A DNA stretch of 64,000 nt, taken from Verrucomicrobiia bacterium (GTDB lineage Bacteria > Verrucomicrobiota > Verrucomicrobiia > Limisphaerales > Pedosphaeraceae). The position numbers and the translations under genes are program-made. The stretch covers positions 36,029 to 100,028 of the forward strand of contig DATAUW010000004.1 of NCBI GenBank assembly GCA_036268055.1, given 5' to 3'. Numbering within the stretch: position 1 is the stretch's first letter; every line of letters starts with the position of its first letter. This document shows, in pieces, positions 9,662-19,800 of this stretch. Below the pieces are notes generated by a model that worked only from the letters and a program-made list of their open reading frames with translations, did no database searches and was not told where the DNA came from.

Positions 9662-10093
9662 GCAATGACTGGTCTAAGTTGCGGGTTGGAATTATTCAAG
9701 CGCAATCGGAATCAGCCACTGGTTTGACGCTCAACTCCTCACTGTTCTTGAGATTACGCCCGCTGGATTGGAACAATGCGGATTTTTCCCGAGAGCCTTG
9801 CGCATTGTTTTCCGGGCGTATCCGTGCACTGGCCCCAAAATGGCAAGATGACGCGGCCGCGCCGTCGAAGTCCGCAGGGACAACCGAACTTAGTGGTGGG
9901 GTCTTCGTCCCGTTCAATCCAAGTCCCGCCAGCAACGAAAGAAACATTTCTGAAATTATCCCGGCGCACGCCGCGCTCATTTTCATTGAATTCTTTCGTC
10001 CCATGGGGGGACTTGAATCGGAGGCTGGGACAATATGCCCTCGTTACTTACTTTGGCGGATTGACAAAACAATCAGGCGTGCGAGTGGTGATT
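9662..10093. other. stretch with no confident gene
   Basis: About 430 bases between the divergent DUF5009 gene and the next plus-strand frame. Several overlapping open frames exist on both strands (for example minus 9696-10004, with a weak hydrophobic start), but none shows a recognisable domain or consistent coding bias. Confidence 0.4.
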
Positions 10094-10456
10094 ATGGGAC
10101 TGGGAGGATTGTTCAGGTTAAGGGATTTAAGGCTGTCACCGGGCTTTTTGGCGGTATTGCAGTCTTTTGTGGTTGTGATCGCCGCTGCGGTAATCGAATT
10201 GGCCTGGGTGTTGTTCCATCACGGAAATTTACGCGACTCAAGCGTCCGAGGCTTGCCGATATTGGCAGAACTGTGGGTTCCCGGTTTTCAAATAATTCGT
10301 ATTGTGTCTGAGTTAGGATTGGAAACTGCCATCACTTGCTTAACGCTTTGGTTTTGCCACTGGAAATTTCCCAAGCTTCATTTGCCGGTATTTTTGCTCT
10401 GCATCTTTCTGTGGAGTTTGCAGGACATCGGAATGAACTCATGGGTGATCAAGTAA
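10094..10456 (+). CDS. Possible small multi-pass membrane protein
   Basis: An open frame of 120 residues from ATG 10094 with three hydrophobic stretches: FLAVLQSFVVVIAAAVIEL, a central helix around ETAITCLTLWF, and LPVFLLCIFLWSL near the C-terminus. The frame is open further upstream to 9776, but that part is Arg/Ser-rich and looks non-coding. No family was recognised. It precedes sdhC by about 200 bases and may be independent. Support is only the hydrophobic pattern, so this call is tentative. Confidence 0.4.
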   Translation: MGLGGLFRLRDLRLSPGFLAVLQSFVVVIAAAVIELAWVLFHHGNLRDSSVRGLPILAELWVPGFQIIRIVSELGLETAITCLTLWFCHWKFPKLHLPVFLLCIFLWSLQDIGMNSWVIK

Positions 10457-10665
10457 CCTTGCATGAATCGGATTAGCCAACCGCATCGGCCGGATTGCGG
10501 AAAGAATGCGTCCAGTGAGCTGGCACTTGATAAGGTGGCGTAACAGATGGCGAAGGTGGGCTTATAACTGGTTAAGATTCATTGACGCTGCGGGCGGGAA
10601 TTATTAGATTGCCTCACGTTTGGCGTCGTGTCGGACATGAATTAGCCAAACTTAGCCGGTTCCCA

Positions 10666-11379
10666 ATGAACTTTACGAACTTATTTGCGTCCTCCATCGG
10701 GAAGAAGTTTATCATGGCCATCACCGGCCTGCTGCTTTTCCTCTTCGTCGTGGCCCATCTGGCGGGAAATCTGCAAGTCTTCCTCGGACCGGAAGCCATC
10801 AATCGTTACGGCAATTTTTTGCAGACGAATATCGAGCTGATCTGGCCGGCGCGCATCGGCTTGCTGGTCATTGTGGGCTTGCATATCTGGGCGGCGATCA
10901 AACTTTCGGCGGAGAATCGTGCGGCGCGACCGCAGGCTTACGCGCATTATGAAGTAGTGGCGGCAAGCTATGCTTCGCGCACGATGTTGATGAGCGGACT
11001 GATCATTTTGGCGTTCATCATTTATCATCTACTGCATTTTACGGCGCAGGTGCCGGGAATCAATTTCACGGGGAAAAATTTTGCGGACTTGCATGATGCC
11101 AAGCAGCAACATGACATTTTCGCGATGCTGGTGCTGGGTTTTCAAAATCCGCTGGTGGCGGCATTTTATGTGTTTGCGATGTTTTTGTTGTGCCTGCACT
11201 TGAGCCACGGCTTGAGCGCGATGTTTCAATCGCTGGGCTGGAAGACGCCGGCTTACGGGCCGTGCCTGGACAGGGGGGCGCGGGTGGTGGCGTGGTTGAT
11301 TTTTGCGGGTTACGCGATCATACCGATCGCCATTCAGCTTGGCTACGGCAGCAGTTATTTGAAAGAGGTGCTGAAATGA
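10666..11379 (+). CDS. sdhC: Succinate dehydrogenase/fumarate reductase cytochrome b subunit
   Basis: A 237-residue membrane anchor of the b558 type found in Bacteroidetes, Chlamydiae and Verrucomicrobiota. Five hydrophobic helices are visible, with haem-ligand candidate histidines in [26 protein letters not shown] and [16 protein letters not shown]. It anchors SdhAB to the inner membrane and passes electrons to quinone. ATG 10666 (MNFTNLF) is preferred over the longer frame at 10582, whose extra residues look non-native. Its TGA overlaps the sdhA ATG by four bases (ATGA). Confidence 0.93.
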   Translation: MNFTNLFASSIGKKFIMAITGLLLFLFVVAHLAGNLQVFLGPEAINRYGNFLQTNIELIWPARIGLLVIVGLHIWAAIKLSAENRAARPQAYAHYEVVAASYASRTMLMSGLIILAFIIYHLLHFTAQVPGINFTGKNFADLHDAKQQHDIFAMLVLGFQNPLVAAFYVFAMFLLCLHLSHGLSAMFQSLGWKTPAYGPCLDRGARVVAWLIFAGYAIIPIAIQLGYGSSYLKEVLK

Positions 11380-13289
11380 AAATTGACAGCAGGATTCCCT
11401 CCGGCCCGCTCGCCAGCAAGTGGGACCAGCACAAGTTCGACATGAAACTTGTGAACCCGGCGAATAAGCGGAAGTTCGATGTCATTATCGTGGGCAGCGG
11501 TTTGGCGGGGGCATCGGCAGCGGCGACGATGGCGGAGCTGGGTTACAAGGTGAAGTGCTTTTGCTTTCAGGACAGCCCGCGGCGTGCGCATAGTATTGCG
11601 GCGCAAGGGGGTATCAACGCGGCGAAGAATTACCAGAACGACGGCGATAGTGTTTACCGGCTTTTTTACGATACGATCAAGGGCGGGGATTTTCGGTCGC
11701 GCGAGGCGAATGTGTATCGTCTGGCGCAGGTGAGTGTGAATATTATTGACCAGTGCGTGGCGCAAGGAGTTCCGTTTGCGCGCGAATATGGGGGATTGTT
11801 GGCGAATAGGTCGTTTGGCGGGGCGCAGGTGTCGCGAACTTTTTACGCGCGCGGACAGACGGGACAGCAGTTGCTCCTGGGGGCTTATCAGGCGTTGAGC
11901 CGGCAGATCGGATTGGGCACGGTGAAAATGTTTCCGCGCACGGAGATGCTCGATGTGGTGGTGATTGACAACCAGGCGCGCGGGATCGTCGTCCGCGATT
12001 TGGTCACAGGAGAAATTTCTTCGCACGCGGCCGATGCGGTCGTCCTCGCGACGGGCGGTTATGGCAACGTGTTTTATCTCTCGACGAATGCGCGCGGCTG
12101 CAATGTCACCGCGACCTGGCGCGCGTATAAAAAAGGCGCGGCATTCGCGAATCCCTGTTACACGCAAATCCATCCGACGTGCATTCCCGTCAGCGGCGAT
12201 CATCAATCCAAGCTGACGTTGATGTCGGAATCGCTGCGCAATGACGGACGCGTTTGGGCGCCAAAGAAAAAAGGCGACAACCGTCCGCCCGCGCAAATTC
12301 CCGAAGCTGAGCGCGATTATTTTCTCGAACGCAAATATCCCAGTTATGGCAATCTCGCGCCGCGCGATATTTCTTCGCGCGCCGCAAAGGAAGCTTGCGA
12401 CGAAGGCCGCGGCGTCGGGCCCGGTGGACTTGGGGTTTATCTCGATTTTTCCGACTCCATCAAGCGCCTCAGCGAAGACGTGGTGCGCGAGCGTTACGGA
12501 AATCTTTTCGACATGTATGAAAAGATCACCGGCGAAAATGCCTATCGCATGCCGATGCGCATTTATCCCGCGGTGCATTACACGATGGGCGGGTCGTGGG
12601 TGGATTATAATTTGATGAGCAGCATCCCGGGGTTGTTCGTGGTGGGCGAGGCGAATTTTTCCGACCACGGCGCGAACCGCCTTGGCGCCAGCGCGCTCAT
12701 GCAAGGCCTGGCCGACGGTTATTTTATTTTGCCTTACACCATCGGAAATTATTTTGCGTCCAGCAAACCTGCGAAGGTCACGACCGATCACGCTGAGTTC
12801 AAGAAGGCGCTCGAAGGCGTGCAGACCTTGACGAAAAAATTGCTTTCGATCAACGGCAAGCGCAGCGTCACGTCGTTCCATCGCGAGCTTGGAAAATTGA
12901 TGTGGAACAACTGCGGCATGGCGCGCACCAAGGCGAGCCTCGAGGAAAATCTCAAGCGCATTCCCGAGTTGCGCGCGGAGTTCTGGGAAAATGTGAAAGT
13001 CACCGGCGAGAATGGCTCGCTGAACCAGGATCTCGAAGCCGCGGGCCGCGTGGCGGACTTTTTGGAATTCGGCGAATTGCTTTGCCTCGATGCCCTCACG
13101 CGCGAGGAATCCTGCGGCGGCCATTTCCGCGTGGAATACCAGACGCCCGACGGCGAGGCGCAGCGCGACGACGAAAATTTCTCGTTCGTCAGCGCGTGGG
13201 AATATCAGGGCCCGGACAAAAAACCGTTGTTGCACAAAGAGCCGCTCGTTTACGAGGACGTGCACATGTCGCAACGGAGTTACAAATAA
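11376..13289 (+). CDS. sdhA: Succinate dehydrogenase/fumarate reductase flavoprotein subunit
   Basis: A 637-residue flavoprotein that oxidises succinate to fumarate (TCA cycle, complex II). Visible: dinucleotide-binding motif [19 protein letters not shown], the covalent-FAD segment [20 protein letters not shown] (His attaches FAD), the substrate/active-site region [12 protein letters not shown] and SESLRNDGR, and the C-terminal [22 protein letters not shown] motif. Start ATG 11376 overlaps the sdhC stop by four bases and follows GAAAGAGG. The frame extends upstream to 11190 inside sdhC, which is a shadow. Length and motifs match the type-B SdhA of Bacteroidetes/Verrucomicrobiota. Confidence 0.96.
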   Translation: MKIDSRIPSGPLASKWDQHKFDMKLVNPANKRKFDVIIVGSGLAGASAAATMAELGYKVKCFCFQDSPRRAHSIAAQGGINAAKNYQNDGDSVYRLFYDTIKGGDFRSREANVYRLAQVSVNIIDQCVAQGVPFAREYGGLLANRSFGGAQVSRTFYARGQTGQQLLLGAYQALSRQIGLGTVKMFPRTEMLDVVVIDNQARGIVVRDLVTGEISSHAADAVVLATGGYGNVFYLSTNARGCNVTATWRAYKKGAAFANPCYTQIHPTCIPVSGDHQSKLTLMSESLRNDGRVWAPKKKGDNRPPAQIPEAERDYFLERKYPSYGNLAPRDISSRAAKEACDEGRGVGPGGLGVYLDFSDSIKRLSEDVVRERYGNLFDMYEKITGENAYRMPMRIYPAVHYTMGGSWVDYNLMSSIPGLFVVGEANFSDHGANRLGASALMQGLADGYFILPYTIGNYFASSKPAKVTTDHAEFKKALEGVQTLTKKLLSINGKRSVTSFHRELGKLMWNNCGMARTKASLEENLKRIPELRAEFWENVKVTGENGSLNQDLEAAGRVADFLEFGELLCLDALTREESCGGHFRVEYQTPDGEAQRDDENFSFVSAWEYQGPDKKPLLHKEPLVYEDVHMSQRSYK

Positions 13290-13315
13290 CCGCGCCCAAC
13301 CAACCATCCGCAATT

Positions 13316-14065
<750 letters not shown>

Positions 14066-14269
14066 TTAAGCGGCAAGGGTTTTGGCGTCGCCGACGGCAG
14101 TCATTTTTCACGATTGTATTTCTTTTTTCGCTGCAACTTGTTTCCCACTTTGGTGTTATATTCAGTGGACTGGCCCAGCCAGATCACGCCGTGGCGGGCG
14201 CGGACAATATTGAACACGGAAAAACCCGTCCGCCGCCTCGTTCGCGCCACGGCAATGAAAGAACGCAAC

Positions 14270-14647
14270 ATGAAGATTAAATTGTCCCGCGCCGCTGGCT
14301 TTACGCTCGTCGAAATCATGATCGTCGTGGCCATCATCGGCCTGCTCGCCACCATCGCCATTCCCAACTTCGTCCGCGCCCGCCTCAAGGCCCAGCAAAG
14401 CGCGTGCATCAATAACCTGCGCCAGATTGACGGTGCGAAACAAACCTGGGCGCTCGAGAATCGCGCTTCCCAAGCCACCGTTCCGACTATCGCAAACATC
14501 CAGCCCTATCTTGGCCGCGGCACTCAGGGAACCGCCCCCACCTGCCCTGCCGATCCCGCGAACACCTTCGCGACGAGCTACAGCCTGAACGATCTTCAGA
14601 CCGCGCCGACCTGCCTGATTTCGCCGACAGACCATCACCTCGACTAG
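14270..14647 (+). CDS. Prepilin-type N-terminal cleavage/methylation domain protein (GspG-like), copy 1
   Basis: A 125-residue type IV pilin/pseudopilin. The leader MKIKLSRAAG ends in Gly10, where prepilin peptidase cuts; the mature protein begins FTLVEIMIVVAIIGLLATIAIPNF with the conserved Glu5. A short globular domain with paired cysteines follows. ATG 14270 sits behind GAAAGAACGC; ATG 14255 is an alternative. It is a close paralogue of the protein at 14926-15303 (same length, shared INNLRQIDGAKQ and NIQPY segments), so a tandem duplication is evident. It likely acts as a minor or major subunit of a secretion pseudopilus or pilus. Confidence 0.88.
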   Translation: MKIKLSRAAGFTLVEIMIVVAIIGLLATIAIPNFVRARLKAQQSACINNLRQIDGAKQTWALENRASQATVPTIANIQPYLGRGTQGTAPTCPADPANTFATSYSLNDLQTAPTCLISPTDHHLD

Positions 14648-14925
14648 TTAAAAAAATTTTGCCGGGCCGTGCCATATTTTTGGACACTGTCCACGAGTTC
14701 GGGACAATGCAGGGGTAAAATTGTTGGGGCTTCACGCGTACCTACACTACTGCTGGTGTTTTCTGCGGATTTTTTTCGCGTCCGAGTGTCTTAGTGTATG
14801 GCATTCGGTTTGCTCAAGAGGAGTCGCGGTCGGCAATGGGCAATTTGTGAACGACCTTATGCAATAAATAATAACAATAACCAGCCCTTGCCACGTTCAC
14901 GCCGCGCGAAAAAAAAGTAAATCGT
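14648..14925. other. intergenic region between the two pilin genes
   Basis: About 280 bases with no gene seen. It contains the sigma-54-like site at 14799-14813 and an AT-rich leader (AATAAATAATAACAATAA) before the second pilin gene, so it is probably its promoter region. Confidence 0.5.
14799..14813 (+). promoter_or_regulatory. sigma-54-type promoter upstream of pilin gene 2
   Basis: The sequence TGGCATTCGGTTTGC matches the -24/-12 consensus TGGCAC-N5-TTGC, with exactly ten bases between GG and GC. It lies 113 bases before the pilin start codon. Sigma-54 control of pilin genes is well known in other bacteria. Confidence 0.6.
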
Positions 14926-15303
14926 ATGAAACTCAACCGCTCCAGCAAGAAGGGCTTCACCCTTATCGAAATCATGATCGTTGTCGCCATCATCGGCCTT
15001 TTGGCTGCGATCGCCATCCCTAACTTCGTGCACGCCCGCACGACCGCGCAGGCCAATGCTTGCATCAACAACCTCCGCCAGATTGACGGCGCGAAGCAGG
15101 AATGGGCTTTGGAAAACAAAGCGTCTGCTACCTCCACCCCGGCTGACAGCAACATCCAGCCTTATATGGGCCGTGGCGCTGGCGGATCGCTCCCGACCTG
15201 CCCGCTCGACTCGCAGAACACCTTCGACACGAGCTATACTGTCGGCAACCTCTCGACCGCTCCCCTCTGCAAAATCTCCACGACCAACCACGTGTTGAAC
15301 TAA
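14926..15303 (+). CDS. Prepilin-type N-terminal cleavage/methylation domain protein (GspG-like), copy 2
   Basis: A 125-residue pilin-like protein. Leader MKLNRSSKKG with Gly10, then FTLIEIMIVVAIIGLLAAIAIPNF with Glu5, and a globular domain containing INNLRQIDGAKQEWALENK, NIQPYMGRG and paired Cys residues (PTCPLDSQNTF ... APLCK). It is a tandem paralogue of the preceding protein, differing mostly in the C-terminal half. It has its own sigma-54-like promoter (14799-14813) and a strong terminator 20 bases downstream, so it can be expressed alone, as expected for an abundant pilin. The assembly machinery is not in this window. Confidence 0.9.
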   Translation: MKLNRSSKKGFTLIEIMIVVAIIGLLAAIAIPNFVHARTTAQANACINNLRQIDGAKQEWALENKASATSTPADSNIQPYMGRGAGGSLPTCPLDSQNTFDTSYTVGNLSTAPLCKISTTNHVLN

Positions 15304-15322
15304 GAGATTTGATCTGATTCAT

Positions 15323-15354
15323 AAAGGGCCCGGGAAATTTTTCCCGGGCCTTTT
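15323..15354 (+). terminator. Rho-independent terminator after pilin gene 2
   Basis: A GC-rich inverted repeat (AAAGGGCCCGGGAA / TTCCCGGGCCTTTT, one G-T wobble) with a three- to four-base loop ends in a run of T. It is 20 bases after the stop codon. Confidence 0.85.
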
Positions 15355-15457
15355 CCTTTGTACGCGGGAGATGAATTTCCATCCATGCTTGTGACATTTT
15401 TGCGGGTGAAGTTTATCCTTCTTCTATAGTGGCGCTCTATGACCGCCTTGCTCGTGC

Positions 15458-15483
15458 AAAAAAACGGCGCTCATAAAGCGCCG
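15458..15483 (-). terminator. Rho-independent terminator of the porin-cytochrome-NHL operon
   Basis: Read on the minus strand: CGGCGC, a seven-base loop, GCGCCG, then seven T. It lies about 20 bases after the stop of the NHL gene and closes the operon. A related arm (GGCGCTCTATGA, 15431-15442) lies further on, so this may also be part of a dispersed hairpin repeat. Confidence 0.85.
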
Positions 15484-15503
15484 CTACAGTTGAGCACTTT
15501 AAA

Positions 15504-16802
15504 CTACTGAACCAACTTGACCCGGTATGAGCGTTGCGCGGAGGCGGTGGAAGAATCGGTAAACGAACCAAGAGCGCCGGTCACAGTCACTGGCGAACCC
15601 AGGTTTTGCCAAGCGTTGCCGGTCGAGGCATCGCGAAATTGCACCTGGTAAGTATCGCCGGAAACGGCTTGCCAGTTGATGACGAAACCAGAGGCGTTTT
15701 GCGTGAGCGTGACGGGAATGGGACTATAGACGAAGCGGATGATCTCGTTGTAGGTATCGGAAATGCGCAGGTTGCCATTATGATCAATAACGACGCCGTA
15801 CGGATTAAAGAAACGCGCGCCGCTGCCGAGACCGTTGGCCGAACCTCCCGCACCGCCCAAACCCGCGACCGTCGTGACCACGCCTGCCGGGGAAATTTCT
15901 CGGATCGTGTGATAGAACGAATCCACCACGAATAAATTATTATTGCGGTCCATCCGCAATTCCGCCGGTTTGCCGAAACGCGCCGCGCTGCCCGTTCCAT
16001 CAGCCGTGCCATCCATGCCAGCCATTCCCGCGAAAGTCGTGACTACGCCATCGGAAGTGATTTTACGGATCGTATGATTCGCGGAATCCGAAACAAAAAG
16101 ATTCGCGCTCGCATCGAAAGCCAAACCAACTGGGCCATTGAAAAGAGCATTGGTTCCGGCGCCGTCCGCCGTGCCCCAGACTTGCGCCATGCCTGCGAAG
16201 GTCGTGACTGCACCCGCCGAAGTCACTTTGCGGATGAGATGATTGCCGCTGTCGGCGACATAAATCGTGCCGCTCGCATCCAGGGCGATGCCCAGCGGCG
16301 AACTGAACCGCGCGAGCGAACCAACATTATTGGTCGCGCCCACTTCACCCGCCAAACCGGCGATGGTCGTCACCGCGCCGCTGGTTGAGATCGCGCGAAT
16401 CGTATTGTTGCCGGTATCGGTGACATACAAAACGCCGTTCGCGGCAATCGCGATTCCCGATGGGCCGTTGAAAAGAGCGTTTGTGCCGACGCCATCCGCG
16501 CTGCCCATTTGACCGGCGCGGCCCGCAATGGTGGTGACCTGCCCGGCGGCGGAAAGTTTGCGGATGGTATTGTTCTGATTATCGGTGATGTAAATATTCC
16601 CGCTGGCATCCATCGCCAAGCCGGTTGGATCACCAAAAAGCGCGCTGGCAGCCGGACCGTCCACGCTGCCGCTGGTGAGCACGGAACCCGCCAGCGTTGT
16701 CACCGCTTCCTGCGCCGATGACTTCGATGCCATCACGAGGCTCGCCGCGCACAACCCGAACGCGAAGTTCCGGGCGCGAAAAATATGCGGCCTCACCGGC
16801 AT
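15504..16802 (-). CDS. Secreted NHL-repeat beta-propeller protein
   Basis: A 432-residue secreted protein. A signal peptide (about 1-31, ending SSAQE) is followed by about six NHL repeats of around 57 residues, each with the pattern 'F..P.GLA.DASGNLYV.D..NHTIRKI...G.VTTFAG..G..GTADGTGTNALF'. These close into a six-bladed propeller. A C-terminal beta-sandwich (about 345-432, GFVINWQAVSGDTYQVQF) resembles a fibronectin-like tail. Its ATG overlaps the stop codon of the cytochrome gene (TAATG), so translation is probably coupled. The position suggests that it partners the cytochrome at the cell surface; a catalytic role is not evident. Confidence 0.87.
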   Translation of the reverse strand: MPVRPHIFRARNFAFGLCAASLVMASKSSAQEAVTTLAGSVLTSGSVDGPAASALFGDPTGLAMDASGNIYITDNQNNTIRKLSAAGQVTTIAGRAGQMGSADGVGTNALFNGPSGIAIAANGVLYVTDTGNNTIRAISTSGAVTTIAGLAGEVGATNNVGSLARFSSPLGIALDASGTIYVADSGNHLIRKVTSAGAVTTFAGMAQVWGTADGAGTNALFNGPVGLAFDASANLFVSDSANHTIRKITSDGVVTTFAGMAGMDGTADGTGSAARFGKPAELRMDRNNNLFVVDSFYHTIREISPAGVVTTVAGLGGAGGSANGLGSGARFFNPYGVVIDHNGNLRISDTYNEIIRFVYSPIPVTLTQNASGFVINWQAVSGDTYQVQFRDASTGNAWQNLGSPVTVTGALGSFTDSSTASAQRSYRVKLVQ

Positions 16803-19800
16803 TATTGCCCCCTCCGCACTAACCGGTCGCGAGCCGCCACTTTGACCGGGGCGGTGTCTTCGGGATCGGGTGATTTGAAGTCGAGCGGATTGCCCAGGGC
16901 CGAGCCGTCGCGCCCTTCCAGCTTGCCGTCTTTCGTCACGACATCCTCGACTTCGTAAAGCTCGCCGTTATCGCGCGAACCACTGTCGGGATTCAGGTTG
17001 GGATAATGTTTATAGAACGATTCCATTTCATCAATGTGGAATGGCCGCGCGCCGCGCCGTCCGAACACCACCGTCTGGTCGCCGGTTTCATCCACCACGC
17101 GATCGCGATCGAGGCCACGAGAAACCGCCACGGCGGGTCCGCGGGTTGGATAGGTTGCGATCAATTTCGGATTTGGCGTGGGGCTGAAACCCATGTAGCC
17201 CGGCACGTTTTCCGGTGAAATCATTTGCAGCACGCGCAAGCCGTTTTTGCCATCGGCCACGAGCGCATACATCGAGGCATTGATGGAACCGATCTGCACG
17301 GAACGCGTGTCATTCAACGCGCCATTGGCATTATACATCTGGAAAAGCTTGGGTTCCTCAGGCTTCTCGATGTCCACGATGGCCAGGCCTTCGGGACCGT
17401 TCGCCACGTAAGCGTAAGTGCGCGCGAGATAGAAGCGCTGGGCATGCGCGAGCGGAACCACGGCGCCCGGGACGAACTTCGGCTGCGTGGGTTCGGTGAT
17501 GTCAATGGTCTTGAGGCCGTCGTCATCGGTGACGAACGCATAGCGGAATTGCACGCCGACCTGTTTCGGATTCTTGAAGCCGAGCAATTCGCCAACGAGC
17601 TTTGGCTTCGCCGGCTCATTCACGTCCACGATTTCCAATCCGCGCGCGCAAGTGATGTAAACCAAATGACCGGCGATGAAACAATGCGTCGCGCCGGCGA
17701 GTTTGTTATCGGGATTGAAGACGATGTCTTTTTTCAGGAAATTATTTTCAGGATTGCCATCCACGAGTGTCGCCACATTCACCATCACCAAACCTTCTTC
17801 GCGGTCGGTGATGTAAACGTAAGCGTAAAGGAAATGGATGGGCTGTTCCTGATTTTCCGGCAGGCGTTTGCGGGCCGGGTCGAGCGCAAGCGTCGAGGGC
17901 ACGGCTACGGACGTGGCAAATTTCGTATGCACATAAGTGCGCTGGCCCAGCGGGGAAACCGGCGACGTGGTCATGCGCTCCGAGAAGCCTTTTTGATCAA
18001 TGTTCGCCACGTCGAATACGCGGAAACCGTCCGCGCCATTGGCCGTGTAGAGATATTCGCCGCGCAAGGTCAGATCGAGAATATCTTCGCCGTCGTGATG
18101 ATGGGCGTCCTGCAATATCTCGTGCTTGTCTTCGTGTTTCTGGTAATTGTCGGGATACGCGAGCTTTTGGAGATGGCTGCCGATAGCCGCCTGCGGTTCG
18201 TCCTGCTCGGTCCAAATCACCGCGTCCAAGCCGTGTTTGCCCTCGCCCACATAAGCATAACGGCCAAAGAAATTCACCGTGCCCGTGCCGAAGCCGAGCA
18301 ACTGAGTCATGATCGCATTGTTGTCTTTCTCCTTGGACAAATGACAGTCGGTGCAATTCTTTGTTGTGCCGACGCTACTGGTCGTGTGCGGGAAGTGCGG
18401 GTTCACGGCCTGGCCGCTGTAGCCTTCCGCCGAAATGGTTTGCTGCTGGGAATACACCCATTCGCGGTTTGAATTTTGCGAACTCACCACGACTGCACTC
18501 GACGAGCGCAGCACCGCGAGACGGTTGCTCTTCACCGTGCCATCGAGGCCAAGCATGAACACGTCGTCACGAATGACCTGCGGATTGTAGGTCGTATAAT
18601 TGCGCGTGGTTAATCCTTCGTATTTGTTGAGTGCGACGTGCTGGTTCGCGCGCATCGGCAAGTGGCAGCCGAAACAGGAAGTTGCCCATGAGGTATGGCA
18701 AATCTGGCAGGAGATGTTCGAGTTATCGTGCGCGAGATTGCGTTTGCACTCGGCTTCGCTTGCTGGAACGGCGCCCCAACTTTTGCCGTCGCGCTGCATG
18801 GTTTTTGCGTACCGGGATTTTGCGTTGTAATGCGAGGACGTCGGGTCAATCGTGTCCATCGTCTGCGGAATTTCCCAGCGCACATCCGGGCTCATGCTGG
18901 AGCGTTGATAAAGCTTTTTGCCTTCCCACACGAAGCGCGGGCCCCAGGCGGTGGAACTGGTGTTCAACAAATCAAACGCGCCGCCGTTGCCTGACGTGGT
19001 CAGCGTGGGCCGCTGGTTGATCGTGCCGTGGCAATCAATACATTCGATGGTCGTGGCCGCGCGCGGCTCGCCGTAGAGCTTGCCATTGCCGTGAACGTCG
19101 TTGAGGAAATGACAGTCGGCACATTGCATGCCGTTGGCCAGATGCACGTCCTTCAAGTGAACCGCTTTTGCGAACTTATGGTCGTCGTCATGCGGAATGA
19201 CGTTGTCATTCAAATCGAGCAGATTGCCTTTGCGATCTTTCTTGAACACGGCGCGGAAAACCCAGCCGTGGCCGTGATAATCCGCGAACTGGGTTTCCTT
19301 CAACTTGGGATTCAGTTCGGAAACTTTTTCGAGGAAGTCGAGATTACCCCAATTTCCGCGGGCGGCGGCGGCTTCCGGGTTCTCGCGCAAGGAAGTGGCG
19401 ATCTCCGATTCCGTCGGATTCTTCTGCTTCTTGGGATACATGAATTCGCCGTCGGATTCCTGGTCCCACCAGGTGTAGCCGAGATACGGATTCACGAAGA
19501 GATTTCCCTGATGCATGTGGCAGGTCATACATTGGCTGCTGGGAATGGCACGGGTGAATTGATGCTTGATAGGATGCCCACGCTCATTTTTCGGGATCAT
19601 CTGGTCTTCGGTGAAGCTCAAGCCCTGGTTGCCATACTTGCTGTAATAGCCCGATTGCGTCGGCGAACGGTCATTGGCGTAAATTACATGGCAGGCCGAG
19701 CAACCGCTGGAACGATAATCGCCCGGATGATTATTCGAGCCCATGAAACCGAGCAGCGGATCGTGCAAGCGCGTTTTGACCAAGCCGAGATAAACGGGGT

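Noticed and set aside
9696..10004. Minus-strand frame of 102 codons with a hydrophobic start
   Set aside because: No family similarity and it is embedded in a region with many equal-length random frames on both strands.
11355..13313. Long minus-strand open frame of about 650 codons opposite sdhA
   Set aside because: It is a shadow of a clearly conserved sdhA in GC-rich DNA and its translation is His/Arg-rich without any domain.
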